Positions 1-12,199 of a stretch of 62,000 bases of DNA are shown piece after piece (within the stretch, counting starts at the first letter, position 1; each line of letters opens with the position of its first letter). Made by a program: the position numbers and the translations under genes. The stretch is from Cryptomeria japonica (taxonomy: Eukaryota > Streptophyta > Pinopsida > Cupressales > Cupressaceae): positions 49,693,136 to 49,755,135 of the forward strand of contig NC_081414.1 in assembly GCF_030272615.1 (NCBI RefSeq), read 5' to 3'. The notes below the pieces were generated by a model. The model had not been told where the DNA came from, did no database searches, and saw only the letters and a program-made list of their open reading frames with translations.

Positions 1-292
1 AGTAGGGTTAGATTAACAACTTCCTACGGATAATGTCATAAATGAAAAGATATTAGACTTCCACAGCATAATATTGTTCGATTCAGTTGTTTGAGTTTTG
101 TTTGATCACATTTTGTGATTCATAATGTTTCTATTCCAGTTTTCTATCATGAAATGATGTTGATGCAAAACAAAATTCACAAAATAAATACAAAAATATC
201 ATACCCTAAACATAATGTTTTTTAAATGATCAACAAAGATATCATAAAACCCACATCCTTATACGAACTAAATTCAGTCACATATGACTTAC
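1..292 (-). other. Start of cyclin-T intron 2
   Basis: This follows the donor at 292. It is AT-rich and contains no frame resembling the next cyclin-box segment (the xVPQVTIATA region of the family). I read it as intron. Confidence 0.5.
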
Positions 293-1014
293 TGTGCAAG
301 CCGCATTCCAAGGTCTTGAAGAAAGGTGCTGTATGATCTCTGGTAATAGATTGCTTTTCTCAAATCAATCTCCTCTCTTGATGCTGACTTCTCGATTTCT
401 TCTCTGCTAAAATACCATTGAGATTCGCTCTCTTCTAAAGCTGAATGTTCTTGCTCATATTTTTCATGCTCTTCGATAGATATCATCTACAAATAATTGT
501 ATAGCATTAGGATTGTATAGCATTTTATGTCCAATTGACAGAAAACCCTAAAAAATAAAACAGAAAATTTATTTCAAGAGAAACTACCCAAATGAAATAA
601 TGATTTGGTTTTGGTTTTGGGTTGGTTATAAAGATTAGTGATTGTCATCATTTTAAAGTCTGACACATTTCAAAAATTCAAATGATTAATTCAAACAAAA
701 TTACAACCCTAAAATAACACAAAGTTAAGGATATTTCTGATCTCACTATTTCTTTCATTCTGATGATGAATAATGTAGTATGATCAGAAATATTGAAAAT
801 AAAAAATATCACACACCATTTAAATCAGAAAAAAGGAAAAAACTAATATTATGAATTGTAAAAATTACATAACTTTGATAAATATATGTAAACAAAATAC
901 AAGAAAACAACCAAATAAAAACCAGTGATACAAAAAAAAACAATCAGATCATTAAATTCAGAGAGGAAAAGAAACTGAGAATCGAAGTGAGCCACTTACC
1001 TTCATGTCAACCAT
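293..1014 (-). CDS. Cyclin-T-like protein, N-terminal two coding exons (gene continues off the left edge)
   Basis: Exon 1 is 1014-1000 (MVDMK), ending in a consensus donor GTAAGT at 999. Exon 2 runs 486-293, preceded by TTTGTAG and followed by donor GTAAGT. The joined frame gives [18 protein letters not shown], then [13 protein letters not shown]. This matches the start of the cyclin box of plant cyclin-T proteins (WYF-x-R-x-EIE, FLQDLGMRL). Plant cyclin T pairs with CDKC kinases (P-TEFb type) in the nucleus and phosphorylates the RNA polymerase II tail to promote elongation; that role is family knowledge. The short acidic stretch before the box ([19 protein letters not shown]) is typical in kind but not diagnostic. 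The intron after exon 2 is phase 2, and the rest of the cyclin box must lie beyond position 1. No stop or frameshift is seen, so this is the only host gene here that looks intact. Confidence 0.8.
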
Positions 1015-1165
1015 TGTGGCTTCTTTGATTGTGACCCACTTCTTCAAATTGTATTACTAATTTTTTTAAAAACCAAGAAAAATAGAGGAGATTTGGGCAG
1101 CAATGGAGAATGAAAATGAGTGACAGTGGCAGATATTTTCCGCCACTGCCGTCTGTATTGAAAGG
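1015..1165 (-). other. Probable 5' UTR of the cyclin-T gene
   Basis: This lies between the expected start site, about 30 bases below the TATA box, and the ATG at 1014. It carries no obvious upstream coding exon. The transcription start is inferred from TATA spacing only. Confidence 0.45.
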
Positions 1166-1191
1166 CCTGAAAAGAATCCCAGTTGTGGAAG

Positions 1192-1202
1192 CCTATTTAT
1201 AG
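1192..1202 (-). promoter_or_regulatory. TATA box of the cyclin-T gene
   Basis: The minus strand reads CTATAAATAGG, a near-ideal plant TATA box, about 180 bases upstream of the inferred ATG at 1014. Transcription would start around 1160-1170. Confidence 0.7.
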
Positions 1203-1329
1203 TTTTTTCTCATCTTCATCAAAGGTGGCAACGGTTTTCATTTGTTGTCCTCTAAATTTGACGGACGATCCTGCCTGTCAAGAAGATTTATCAGTTCAAA
1301 CTTGCGTTTAAACTTTGAGAATACCTTAT

Positions 1330-2125
1330 TTAAGCGTCAAATATAAATACATGTTTGATTTTTGAAAATTATTGTAAGCGCAATTTTTGGGTTTTTAATG
1401 AGCGGTCTTAAAATGCAGTAAAATTTTAATTAGGCTATATTATATAAAAGAGACTTATAGTCTATCTAATTAATATATATGGATATTCATATTTTGGGTA
1501 GAGATCTAAAATGTCCGTTTTTAAAATTATTGTTAGCACATTTTTTGAGCTTAATGAGGAAGCTCTAAAATACATTAAATTTTAATTAGAACCTCCTCAT
1601 TAAACCTAAAATAATGTATTTATTATAACCGTAAAGATTGTATTTTAAGTGAAACAACACCCTTTCATATCTTACCTTAAGGGTAAAATTTTAAAGAAAT
1701 TGTATTGTATTGTATAATATGGACCCAAAATGTCGGCTTTTGAAATTAATGTAAATACATTTTTGAAATTTAATGAGGAACCTCTAAATGCAGTAAAATT
1801 TTAATTATATTATATTATATTATATTATATTAAAGACACTCAAAATCAAAGCTAATCAATATTTTAATGCATTTTAGAGCGGCCTCATCAAACCCAAGAA
1901 AATATGCTTTGTCAGCTTTCAAAATTAATGTAAATGCATTTTTTTGGAATTTAATGAGAAACCTCTAAAATGTTTAAACTTTTAATTAAACTTTAATTTA
2001 TATTTTTTCTTTTTAAAAATATAACTAATTATAAATATACTATATTATATTATATTAATATTAGTATGATACAATCTAATTAAAATTTTATTGTATTTTA
2101 AAATCTCATTAAACTCGGTGTTATG
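1330..2125. repeat. Degenerate dispersed/tandem repeats upstream of cyclin T
   Basis: A unit of about 90 bases recurs near 1350, 1500, 1725 and 1915. Its core is TTTAATGAGGAACCTCTAAA followed by GCAGTAAAATTTTAATTA. Partial inverted copies (TAAAATTTTATTGTATTTTA, GAGCGGCCTCATCAAACCC) lie near 1590, 1860 and 2080. There is no coding content. It could be the remains of hairpin-type miniature elements or LTR debris. Confidence 0.55.
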
Positions 2126-2174
2126 CTTTATGAAAGATGGCTTAGAGGAATGACTAACTAGAGTTTCATAAGGA

Positions 2175-3374
2175 AATGGCCATCGAAGCTTGCAAGGATG
2201 AAGGAGTAATGGGAGGTCTCACAATAAGGCTTGACGCCCCCCAAGCAGGGTTTGGGAGGATCAAACCCTTTGGAAGTACCAAAGGATTCTAGAAAAGAAT
2301 ATGCAAACTCAAAACCTTCCCAACATACAACAGTTGTGAGCAAAAAGATTCTCTGGTCTTCAAATGGGTCGTGTGGAAAACTTTAAGGATATTGAGAACA
2401 AGTTATTGTGACTGAAAGAACATAATGCTGCCAAGAAGGTATGCAAAGAAACCCTAAACCCATGTTCTTTGATTATTCACATAGAAAATAAGGAGTGGAA
2501 AGAAGCCATAGAAATGTTAAGGGAAAGGGATTTTTACATGAAATGGTGAGATGAACATTGGGGGAAAGATTTTGTTTGAATACTTTCCCAAATGGGTTTT
2601 ATTTTGTGGTGTGTCCCAAGCCTTCAAAGAACAAATGATACTTAACAATGGTATATTAATGATGGGTGGTAAAAGTTTTTAATTTATTATGGACTAGAAG
2701 CTAAATTTTGACCTGTTGAAGGCATCCATTGATGAGGTTTTGGCCAGGTTGAGGCTTTACAATCTCTTGAATGAGTATAAAGACCCTGAAACCTTAAAAT
2801 TGTTTGGCAACAAAGTTGGGCAATTTCTGTTTGTAGATGAGGTGATGGAGAAAAAGGATTTTAGCATCTACATGAGAAATTGTGTCAAGTGGAGATCGAT
2901 ACCCCCACTTCTTGAGGAGATGGAAATTTGTACCTCGGAAGGTATTTGGAGGCAAAAAATAGATGAAGAGGAAAATGTAGAGAGTTGTAAGAAATACAAA
3001 AGAACAAGGCATCTAATTCAGGATTATATTGTCAATGGGAAAGGAAAAGAATTGGGATAGAATAGATTATTCAAATAGATTCAAACTTTCATGGCAAATG
3101 AAGATGGTACGTCTCATTCAAACCTGGGGGAAGAGGTTGATTCTAGGATGTTGCTAGAAGAAATCAATTCCATTTTTAATAGAGGCGATAGTATGCTTCC
3201 TTCATGTAGACCAAGCTTTCCTCAAACTGATACTAAGATGGGAGATCATATGAATACAACTGATCATGATGAAGTCTTCATTTACAACTCTATTCAAGAG
3301 AGGCATGAGGTGGAGACAAGCAATAGGGCTTTGGAAGTATCGACATTCTTCTTAATGGGAGTGCGGAAAGAGAA
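2175..3374 (+). pseudogene. LINE ORF1 (DUF4283-type), 5' part, disrupted
   Basis: The first plausible ATG is at 2175. Translation is broken by several stops and frame changes until 2716, where a clean stretch begins. The core LFGNKVGQFLFVDEVMEKKD followed by the YMRNCVKW region matches the DUF4283 domain of plant LINE ORF1 proteins (pattern: G-x-x-L-G-x-F-x-x-x-DE, then Y-x-R-x-C-V). That domain lies in the RNA-binding protein that coats the element's RNA. The upstream segment (KEWKEAIEMLRERDFYMKW, with FEYFPKWVLFCGVS) fits the N-terminal part. The reading is cut in the acidic tail (MGVRKEN) exactly where copia A begins, and resumes at 22455. Confidence 0.65.
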
Positions 3375-4792
3375 TGATGGTATGAAGAAAGAATAAGTAT
3401 CCGGTAGATTACTGAGGGGGGGGGGGTGAATCAGTAAATAGAAAAACTAATAAAAACTTTCCCAATCTCAATTTCAATCACACAAAGTAAACTTATCAAT
3501 GAAATACCACTGTCAAGATAAAAACTCATAAGATAAACTGGTTCACTGTTACAACAAATTAACAGTAAACAATATCAAACTTATAAACATCCAAATGCTT
3601 TATCATATGTCAACAGACTTCATTTCTCAATGCTTCCGGTTATCATGACTTATCATAATAGTTAAGTAGTTAATCAAATCAACCATAAGATCATGACCAC
3701 AAAAACATTCACCACATGACACAAATATTTTTTGACGTGGAAACCCAAATGGGAAAAACCATGGTGAGATGAGACTCACAAGATAACTATCTAAACTCTT
3801 CTAAAGTTCGCCATGTTAGGAGCCAAGCCTGTTAAAGCTTTACAAAAGTCCTGTTAAGAATTACCCGGTTAAGGGATTGACTACAAATGCCTTGTTAGAA
3901 GCAATACCCTGTTAGGAGTAACCTCGGTAGAGGATTTGAAAATCGAAGCTAATGGATCACCTTGTTAGAGGATTTGAAAAGTAACCAAGCTTGTTAGAGC
4001 TTACCTGGTTAAGGGATTTCAGTTTTGCTGTAATTGTTAGAAAACAACATGGGTTTTCTTGATCTATCTGAATAACACTATACTTGCTTGATCAGATCCC
4101 TTTTAAGCTTCCATATGCCTTTACTCAAACTACAAACACATCATCCAGTTCGGCACCCACACACTCAACTGATCTCTGCCAATACCTTCAACCAAACAAC
4201 TTCATCGACCTTAAAAGCAAATCAATAAGGTCGACAACACAATAAAAACCTAATTCTCATTGAGATTACAAACAAATTTGGTTCAAGTATGATCGTTGGA
4301 TTACATAACAATCTCTTGCACATTAATCAAGAAAGCCTTGATTTCTCTTTGATCCCCTCTTTGATCTCTGTAACTCATCACACGCTTTGCATTAGATGCA
4401 ATACACTTTTCTCATTCCCTAGACAAAAGTTTACAACAACGCGCCAAAAACATCTTGAAATTGTTTGCATACAATGACCATACGTGTCACCATAATTGCC
4501 ACTCATCATTAGATCATAAACCAACATAACCAATTCAAAAACCTTAATCGGTTAGGGTTTAACAAAAACAACTGGTAGGGTTTACCGTTTATATCAAATA
4601 GATAGGGTTTAACATTTTACTGGTTAATGGTTCAACTCACAAACTTACATATCGGTTCACAATCTCCTTCACAAAGCTCATCCTACCATTTACAAGACAA
4701 TATCAACAAATAACAACAATATCATTGTTGGTTAATTGACATCAATGACTACATAACATATCATTAATGCAATCTTCATGCAAATGCCAACA
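3375..4792 (-). repeat. Copia A 3' LTR (left copy)
   Basis: 1418 bases, ends TGATGG/CCAACA. It contains a run of G at 3416-3426 near the left end, the block GTGGAAACCCAAATGGGAAA near 3738, and many short variants of CTTGTTAGAGGATTTGAAAA and CCGGTTAAGGGA between 3810 and 4020. It matches 21017-22454 along its length with scattered substitutions and small indels. Confidence 0.9.
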
Positions 4793-4806
4793 ATCTCCCC
4801 CTTTGG
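4793..4806 (-). other. Copia A polypurine tract
   Basis: The minus strand reads AAAGGGGGAGATTG directly before the LTR start TGTTGG. This is the usual plus-strand priming site of plant Ty1/copia elements. Confidence 0.8.
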
Positions 4807-5121
4807 CATTGATGGCAATACAAATATCAACACTATTGATTACTGCTGTGATTGTGAATAGGAATCTTGGTTTATTACCAAGTATTCACCATGCACTCCA
4901 TATCTTTAGCTTGTCACTAGTTCTCCTCATAATCACATAATTATTCTTCCCCTTTGACAACAATGCCAAATTGAAAGTATAACATGTAATGTCAAATTTC
5001 ACTGTACAACAACAATAATTTGCAACTTAATGCTCCCCCTGTGGAATAGCTTCCAGTATTACACCAATCCTTCTGTAAAATTTTACAAGTGGTTAAGGGA
5101 CTAATGTAATCTACATTATGC

Positions 5122-6085
5122 TCAACTAACCTCGTGAAGGGGTACAACCCCTAGTTGACTTCTAAGATACTCAAATGTAGTCTTAGGTAGAGGTTTAGTT
5201 AAAATATCTGCAAGCTATTCCTTGGTAGAAACATGCTCTAAGATAACATCTTTGTTGTGCACTTTTTCCCTCAAGAAATGATACTTCAATTCAATGTGCT
5301 TGGTTTGTGCGTGAACAACAAGGTTCTTGGAAATATTTATGGCTCTTGTATTATCACATAATATCTTTATACGTTCTAAAATCTTCATCTTAAAACCTTC
5401 CAAAATGTGCCTCATCCAAATAGATTATGTGCAATTCATGTAAGCTTCAATATACTCAGCTTTAGCAGTAGATTGTGAAGTACAACTCCACTTCTTACTA
5501 CTCCATGAAACAAGCCTTCCTCCAAGAAAAAATGCTCCACCGGTTGTGCTTTTCCGGTCATCAACTTTTCCTGCCCAATTAGCATCCGTGTACACATTCA
5601 AATCAAAGTTTCCTCCATATGGATACCATAATCAACAGTCAACAATACCTTTTAGGTATCTAAAATTTCTCTTGGTTTCTATTAGATGTGTTTCCTTAGG
5701 ATTCTTCTGGAATCTAGCAACTATGCCAACCACATGAGTTATATCCAGTCTACTGTGAACAACATAGTGCAATTTGCCAATCATTGACCTATATTCCTTC
5801 TCATCAACAGACTTAGATTCATCTTCCTTAGACAACTTACAACCTGAAACCATTGGTGTCCCAACTGGTTTACAGTCGCTTGTGCCAAATGTCTTCAAGA
5901 CCTCTTTTACATACTTAGACTGTGTAATGAAAATACCATTGTTCATTTGTTGTAAGCTTATGAAATTTTTTATTTTCCCTACTACAGACATTTGAAACTC
6001 ATTTTTCATTTCATCTGCAAAACTGTTGCTCATGACATCATTACCTCCAAATATGATATCATCAACAAATACTTCACTAACCAGT
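5122..6085 (-). pseudogene. Copia A pol, 3' part (end of RT, RNase H)
   Basis: The minus-strand frame begins at the YVDD-type motif of the reverse transcriptase (EVFVDDIIFGGND, near 6060), continues through QSKYVKEVLKTF, and enters the RNase H region. It ends with LGVVPLHEV and a stop at 5124-5122. Compared with copia C, several stops and frameshifts separate the segments 6085-5632 and 5415-5215. The left-hand end of the frame abuts the gypsy insertion at 6086, and 29 bases of RT that copia C retains are missing at the junction. Confidence 0.8.
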
Positions 6086-7738
6086 TGTAGACATCTAAAA
6101 GTGGTCAACGCTTGCGAAGTCATACTTTAACATTGGTGCATTGCCTTATTTTAGGGTTTTTGCGTCGCATTAACATTTCTTCTATGTCGCGCACTTGGTC
6201 TTTATCATTTGAGAGCATCGAGTCCTTCTTCTGCATTCTTCATTTGTCTCGCTTTCGAATTTGGTCTTGTCGATAATAATCTTCAGTCATGATTTTGGTC
6301 GATCTTATTCTGTCACATCAATGTGTGTGCTCATTTAGCATATTTTGACATCGTCAATTCGATTTCATTTTGGACATCGTCAATCCTAATCGATGATAGA
6401 ATTAGGGTTTTGTCCTCTTGTCAATCTTGTCATTTTGTGATCAGTTTGTCATCGATCATTGTCCTCTTGTCAATCTTGTCATTTTGCGATCGATTTGTCA
6501 TCGATCGTTGTCCTTTTCAATCTTGTCATTTTGTGATCGATTCGTCATCGATCCTTGTCCTCTTGTCAATCTTGTCATTTTGCAATCGATTTGTCATCGA
6601 TCATTGTCCTTTTCAATCTTGTCATTTTGCGATCGATTCGTCATCGATCCTTGTCCTCTTGTCAATCTCGTCAATTTTGCGATTGATTTGTCATCGATCG
6701 TTGTCCTTTTTCAATCATGTCAATTTGGATCAATTAGTCATTGTTCCTCGTCAATTAGCGCCTATCAATTTGATCTCTTTGTCAATCTTGGTCAATTTGT
6801 CAACCAATCTCAATCGTTTATCAGCATTGGTCCTCTGTCAATCGAAATCATGATCGAATCGACATTAATTATCTTTTGTCAAGACCTAATTGTCGTCCTT
6901 GCATTTCTAATTCATCTTCTAAGGTTTTATGATTTATTCATTTAATCTTGTTTGTCATTTTCCCTTTAGGTTAAATAATTTATTTATTTATCCTAAGTCT
7001 TCTTGTCACAATTAAATATTTATTTAATTGGCTAATTAATTCCCCCTCTTTTTGTGAATTAATTAATGAATGAAAAATTATTAATTAATTCACCTAATTT
7101 TCTAATTTCATCAATTTCTAATTTCCTTATTTCCAATTCATCTAATTTTCTATTTTCTCCTATTTTTCTAATATTTCTCCTAATTTCATGGGAATGACAT
7201 AGCAATCTTGTCATAATTTGTCATAATTTGTCAATCAATCAATTTTGCATAGCAACCTTGTCAATTTTGTCATAATTTGTCAATCAATCAATCTTGCATA
7301 GAAAGTGTCAATTTTGTCATAATTTGTCATATTTGTCATTCTTGATTTGAAATTTCCTTTCAAATCTTTTCATGCTAATCTTGTCATCTCTCCAATTTGT
7401 CTATAAATTGGATGAATTTCTTCAATCAAAGGATCTGATCAATCAATCACGCTTCTAGTATCCTTACGCCGCCATTCCATCTTAACAATCTTGTTTTCAT
7501 ACTATGCCTTGGCATTTGTAGGTGAGATCCACAAACAAAGCAATTTGAAGGAGAAAGAAGGACAATGGAGAATTATGGAGGAGATATTCACATTTGTGAT
7601 GGTTTGCATTTGATTTGAATGTCTTGTTTTCGTGTCTCTATTGAATGTTTTAGGATTGTCATCATTGCAATTTAGTTTTCGTGATTGAGCTAGTCTAATT
7701 TGATACTTGCTTTGATGGTTTCCAAATTCCTATCTACA
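6086..7738 (+). repeat. Gypsy element 5' LTR
   Basis: About 1653 bases, with short inverted ends TGTAGA/TCTACA. The first 226 bases match 17610-17835 without any gap. The 3' end is set by TCTACA lying five bases before a PBS-like TGGTGAACCCGAAG. Confidence 0.75.
6412..6735 (+). repeat. 47-50-base tandem repeats inside the gypsy LTR
   Basis: Seven copies of GTCCTCTTGTCAATCTTGTC + ATTTTGCGATCGATTTGTCA + TCGATC. The GTCCTCTTG (49-50 base) and GTCCTTTTC (47-base) versions largely alternate, suggesting a roughly 96-base higher-order unit. Open frames read through it on the plus strand, but they are products of the repeat. Confidence 0.8.
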
Positions 7739-7743
7739 TTAAT

Positions 7744-7765
7744 TGGTGAACCCGAAGTGAACCTA
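7744..7765 (+). other. Gypsy primer binding site (probable)
   Basis: TGGTGAACCCGAAGTGAACC lies five bases after the LTR end and starts with TGG, as required for pairing with a tRNA 3' CCA. I have not identified which tRNA. Confidence 0.5.
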
Positions 7766-7852
7766 ACCCCTTAACTATGTTTTTGAGTTCTTTTGAGCTG
7801 ATTTGCAGGTGAAAACCCAAGAAACAAGGCAACTCAGGGCTTTTTGGGCACT

Positions 7853-8015
7853 TCTGTGCCTGTGTAGGAGGGATCTGCGCCTGTGTCAAGGCATTCTGCG
7901 CCTATGTCAAAGGGATCCGCACCTATGTCAAGACATTCTGTGCCTGTGTCAAAGGGATTTGTGCCTGTGTCAAGGCATTCTGCGCCTGTGTTGAGACATT
8001 CTGCACCTGTGTAAG
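7853..8015 (+). repeat. 21/42-base repeat encoding a Leu/Cys-rich pattern
   Basis: Units such as TGCGCCTGTGTCAAGGCATTC and TGTGCCTGTGTCAAAGGGAT alternate in about eight 21-base half-units. An open frame reads LRLCQGILRLCQRDPHLCQD. This is leader DNA of the gypsy element and probably not translated. Confidence 0.65.
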
Positions 8016-9746
8016 GCCAGAAACAGAGGTGAAACTAGTGTTTTTACTTGCAAATTACTTTGTTTTGCATTCTGTTCTTATATTCTGGTTTTCTTTGGTA
8101 CTGATTCTCTGTGCAACACCTTGGCATTACGTGTGACAAAGACTAAGAATGAAACTACTAACAAATCTTATGTAGGACGTGGTCAAAGACTTCTATTAAA
8201 ACACCTTGCATGTGATTTTTAAAGTAGTTGCACATTTAGTTTCCTAAAGGTTAATGAACACCATGCATGCTTTGATTGCTTTTAGTTTGATTGCATGTTT
8301 TAACCCTTAGAATTGGGCCTGCCTCCCGATTTGCCTGGCACTTCGCACAGGCATTGGTGAGAGAGAATGACCCTAAGTGGTGACGGGCTAAAACCAAGCT
8401 CTTCCGAACCACTCTAAATAACTGTGGATGCAACGAAAGTTGTAGACAACGGGTGCTGGAATGGTATTGCAACGATTTATTCACCGGATCAATACCCACC
8501 CGAACGGATGCCCTTACTAGAAGCTCTTGTTTAAATGCCAAAAACCTTCTATCTGTTGGCTCAAGCATTGTGATACACGCATGCCGAAGACACCTCTCAT
8601 GTACTCCTTAGTTAGAGATAGCAAGTTCTTGGGAAGTGATGCCCCTTGAACTCGAAGCTTGGTATGCCCGAGAAGTGAGTGCACTGTAAAGGGGAGCCAG
8701 TGCTACCAAGCGTCTAGCTATCCGGCTAAGTGTTGTATTTTGAGTAGAGGATTCAACAGATATTGCCCTTACCAGCCATAGGATTTGTTGTAAATGTGCT
8801 TGATTGTTTTGAGTCAAAGTCAAACAAACATTTTGTCTTTCGTGATTATCAAAGGTTAAATTAAAAACAAACTTTCAAAAGTGCTCATAATCAACTTGGA
8901 TTTTCAAAAACAACAACATTCAACTCAAAACACAATCCAAACAAAGGTCCAAGCTTGTCCAAGTATTCATCCAACATTTGAACATGGTCGTCAACACATT
9001 AAATGTCTTTGTTTCAAAATTCATGTCACTTTAGGCTAGGTTTTGCATAGTCCCACTTAGGTCCTAAGGCATATTGTCATCTCCTTTCATTTTAGTCCTT
9101 TTCATTGCAAGCGTCCTCATTTTGCACTTAGGTTCAAAATCATTTCCCTAAGTTTGCATTTCATTGTCATATCCAAGCTAGATTTCCATTTAGGTGACAT
9201 TCCTGCATTATCCTTGTCATGCTAAAATTAGGTATTGCCTAGGTTGCATTTTGCATATTCCAAGTCATTGGTCTTCGCATATCCTTATCATTGTATTGTC
9301 ATATTGTCTTGGCTTCATCTTGTCATATCATATCCTTAGATCATTTTCATGTCATATCCTAAGTCGTTGTCATAATCATTGCCTTCTTGCATTTAGTCTC
9401 AAAAATTTAGTTTGTCAGACTTGAAAAATCAAAACTTTAGATGATACCCTAAGTTGTTGTTAGGGAGTCTTGACCTTGTCTAAAATTTGTCCTTCCATTA
9501 ATATCATTTTTGTCAAACCTAGCTTAGTATCCAAGCATATAGGTGAGACATTGTCAATTTGTCCTATTGTCATTTGGTCCTTTGTCCTTTAAGGTCTTGA
9601 CTTCATTTCAATTTTCCAAGGTTGAGTCTTTAGGTTTGCATTCCAAAAAGTTTGTCAAAAGCTTGAAAAACAACAAAAACATTAAGTTGCATTGTCATCC
9701 TTTTAGGTTGCATTTGTCAATCCCATTAGTTGCATTGCATAGTGAC
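8016..9746 (+). other. Gypsy 5' leader without a recognisable gene
   Basis: This stretch between the PBS and the gag-like ORF is GC-richer near 8290-8800 (CCGGATCAATACCCACCCGA and similar). After 9000 it is dominated by TTGTCAT/CATTTAG-like words. I see no conserved protein. Short open frames occur on both strands at 8251-8823 but have no family resemblance. Confidence 0.4.
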
Positions 9747-12199
9747 ATGTTTGTTGAAATGAGGTCTCAACCTTCTTATGAAGCCATGTCATCACAATTG
9801 AGAAATCAATCATGTCAATCCAATCTCTACATGTCTCAGAACTTGGATCAAACTTATCATGATGATGTAAATGTCCAAATACAAAACCTAGAGGAGAAAC
9901 TAGCTCAAGAAAAGGAGATTTTGGAACAAAAAGTGAAAAACATTGAGAAGAATAGATCACAAATGTCCAAAATGTTTCAAAAATTTCCAGGTCGAAATCC
10001 AAATATTGAGCCAATTGATGTAAGATCTCTTATCGAACGATCAGACATACCAGCTCTCCTCTCACAAATAGAGATGATGAAACAATTTCAAGAAAAGAGA
10101 CAACAACATTATGTGCCTCCACAACAAGAACAAGAAGGTGTTTATTATCAATCACATTTTCAACCATCACAACCAATTGTTCAACAGTTCGAACATTTCC
10201 AATAGACACAACCAATGGTCCAATGTTTCCAACAGACACAACCAATGGTCCAACATATACAACCAACACAACCAATGGTTCAATTTCAACAATATGTCCA
10301 ACCAACTATACAATGTCCACAAATAGTTCAACCAATGGTGGAATATCAACTAGTTCAATCAACATATCAATGCCAACAACCACAACCAAACATTCAAAAC
10401 AAAGGTTGCAGCACACACCAAGCCAAATTTTGAACATGTCAAACCAATTTGATCAACATCTAGTTCAAAATCAAAACATGACATCAGACCAAGACCAAAT
10501 TCTTTCCAAACAAGCTCAAATTCCAGATACAACTATGTCAAAACCTCGAAAGAAAGGTGGCTTTATTGCAAGGATCTTAAGGAAACTACCAAGTGAGTTC
10601 TTTGAGGAAGATCAAGATAATACACTTATGTCTAGCAATGCCTCATCCCCCCACAAACAAATTGACTCTCCAATGGCATCTATCCCTACACCTTTAGAAG
10701 TTTCACAAGAACCTTCCATATTGTCCTCATCAAACAATACACCCAAGGATGAAATTATCCAAGGGCTATCCATAATTGATTGCCAAGATAATCCAATTCA
10801 TGATGCACATCCTTGTCATGTTTCAGAAATACAAGACCCAATGCCACCATGCACTTTATTGCCATTACCTGGTTTAGAGGACCCCATTCGAAGTCCCTTT
10901 TCATCATGTTCAAGCATTGATTCCTTGCCAGAATCCATCACAAATGTTCAAAGTGCATTTCCTTCATGCCAAAACATTGATCCCTTGTCAGAATCCCCCA
11001 TGCATATCCAAAGTCCAACCCCATGTCAAGAGGATAATTTAGAGCATGAAGAAACGTGTCTTGAAATAGATGAAGATGAAGATCCTGAAACCTTATCATC
11101 CCATCCAATTGTTGACCAGGACCCCATGTTCCTAGACACTCATGATGATTCACTTATTCCTGTCAATTCTATCCAAGAACACAATGTCCTTTCAAATCCC
11201 ATTGACATTCCACTTCCTAAGAAAGATCCAGATATCCCTTCCATCCTTTCCGATGATCCCATTGAAAGTCAAGAGAAAAACATCTTTAAAGAGGATTCCA
11301 ATGATCTTCCTCCTTGTCAAGATCAAATTATTCCTTTAAATACACTCCAAGATCGCATTTCTTTTGATGATCCCATTATTTCTCCCATTCCATCTCTTGA
11401 AGAGCCTGTCATTGAACCATGTCCACTACACAATCCTAGTCCCCCTCACAATCCTAGTCCCCCTCATGATCCTAATCCCCCTCATGATTCTAACGTGTCA
11501 GTGCAAGATGTTCATGAACCCTCGACATGCATAATGGGTTCTTCCACTTTGGTGCAATCCGATCCACTTCAAGATCTCATTATTTCTCTCATATCAGATC
11601 CACCTCATAATGGACTCGCGTCTTCTTCCCAAAGAAAAGAGTATCCTACGAGTCAAGATATTCATAAAGGCAAAGGGGTAGACCTTCATGAGAAAGAACC
11701 CCTCCATATCAAAGAAGATCTTAAGGGTCATGTCTACACAACTCACTCTCAAGACGTTGGTACCCCTACTAAATCCAACATCCCTTCAAAATCCAAACAT
11801 ATCCCTTCCCCATCATACCCTCCATCCATATTAGGTCCCTATATCCCTTCATCCTCTATGAAAGGTCAGCAAAGGCACACACACTTGAGTAAATTTCATC
11901 CATCCAAAAGAACTCCATTTCATTCACATCTATCCATGCATTCCTTTCCCCCTCCAAGCAATTTGGATGCCAAGCATAAAAGTCATAAGTCTAGAAATCC
12001 ACATGTATTCAAGGATCAACATGTCCAATATAATCGACATGTCAAAACAAAGAACAATATGATCTATAAAGAAAAAAATATATCCAAAAGGCCACAAGGG
12101 CCCATTGAGCAAAATAAAGCAAAGTCAAAATATATATGGGTTCCTAAATCCCTTGTGCAAGCAATGCACTCCAAGGAACCACAAAAGCATGAAAAATAA
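9747..12199 (+). pseudogene. Gag-like ORF of the gypsy element (one stop, one frameshift)
   Basis: The frame starts MFVEMRSQPSYEAMSSQ at 9747. A coiled coil follows (LEEKLAQEKEILEQKVKNIE), then KMFQKFPGRNPNIEPID, then a Gln/Pro/Val repeat region (QPMVQ-type units, 10206-10400). A TAG at 10203 breaks the frame. Near 10420-10430 it shifts by one and continues 590 codons through MSKPRKKGGFIARILRKLPS and a long Asp/Ser/Pro-rich tail with a PSPPHNPSPPHDPNPPHD repeat near 11440. No capsid major-homology region or CCHC knuckle is visible. The gag call therefore rests on position (after the PBS), coiled coil and basic patches. It may be a capsid-type protein or unrelated cargo. Confidence 0.45.

Noticed and set aside
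6323-6945. Two overlapping 175-residue open frames
   Set aside because: They read through the LTR tandem repeat; the repeat length keeps frames open, and no family resemblance is seen.
8251-8823. Possible structured RNA or small genes on the minus strand in the gypsy leader
   Set aside because: GC-richer DNA opens frames on both strands, but I could not see a tRNA/rRNA fold or a known protein.
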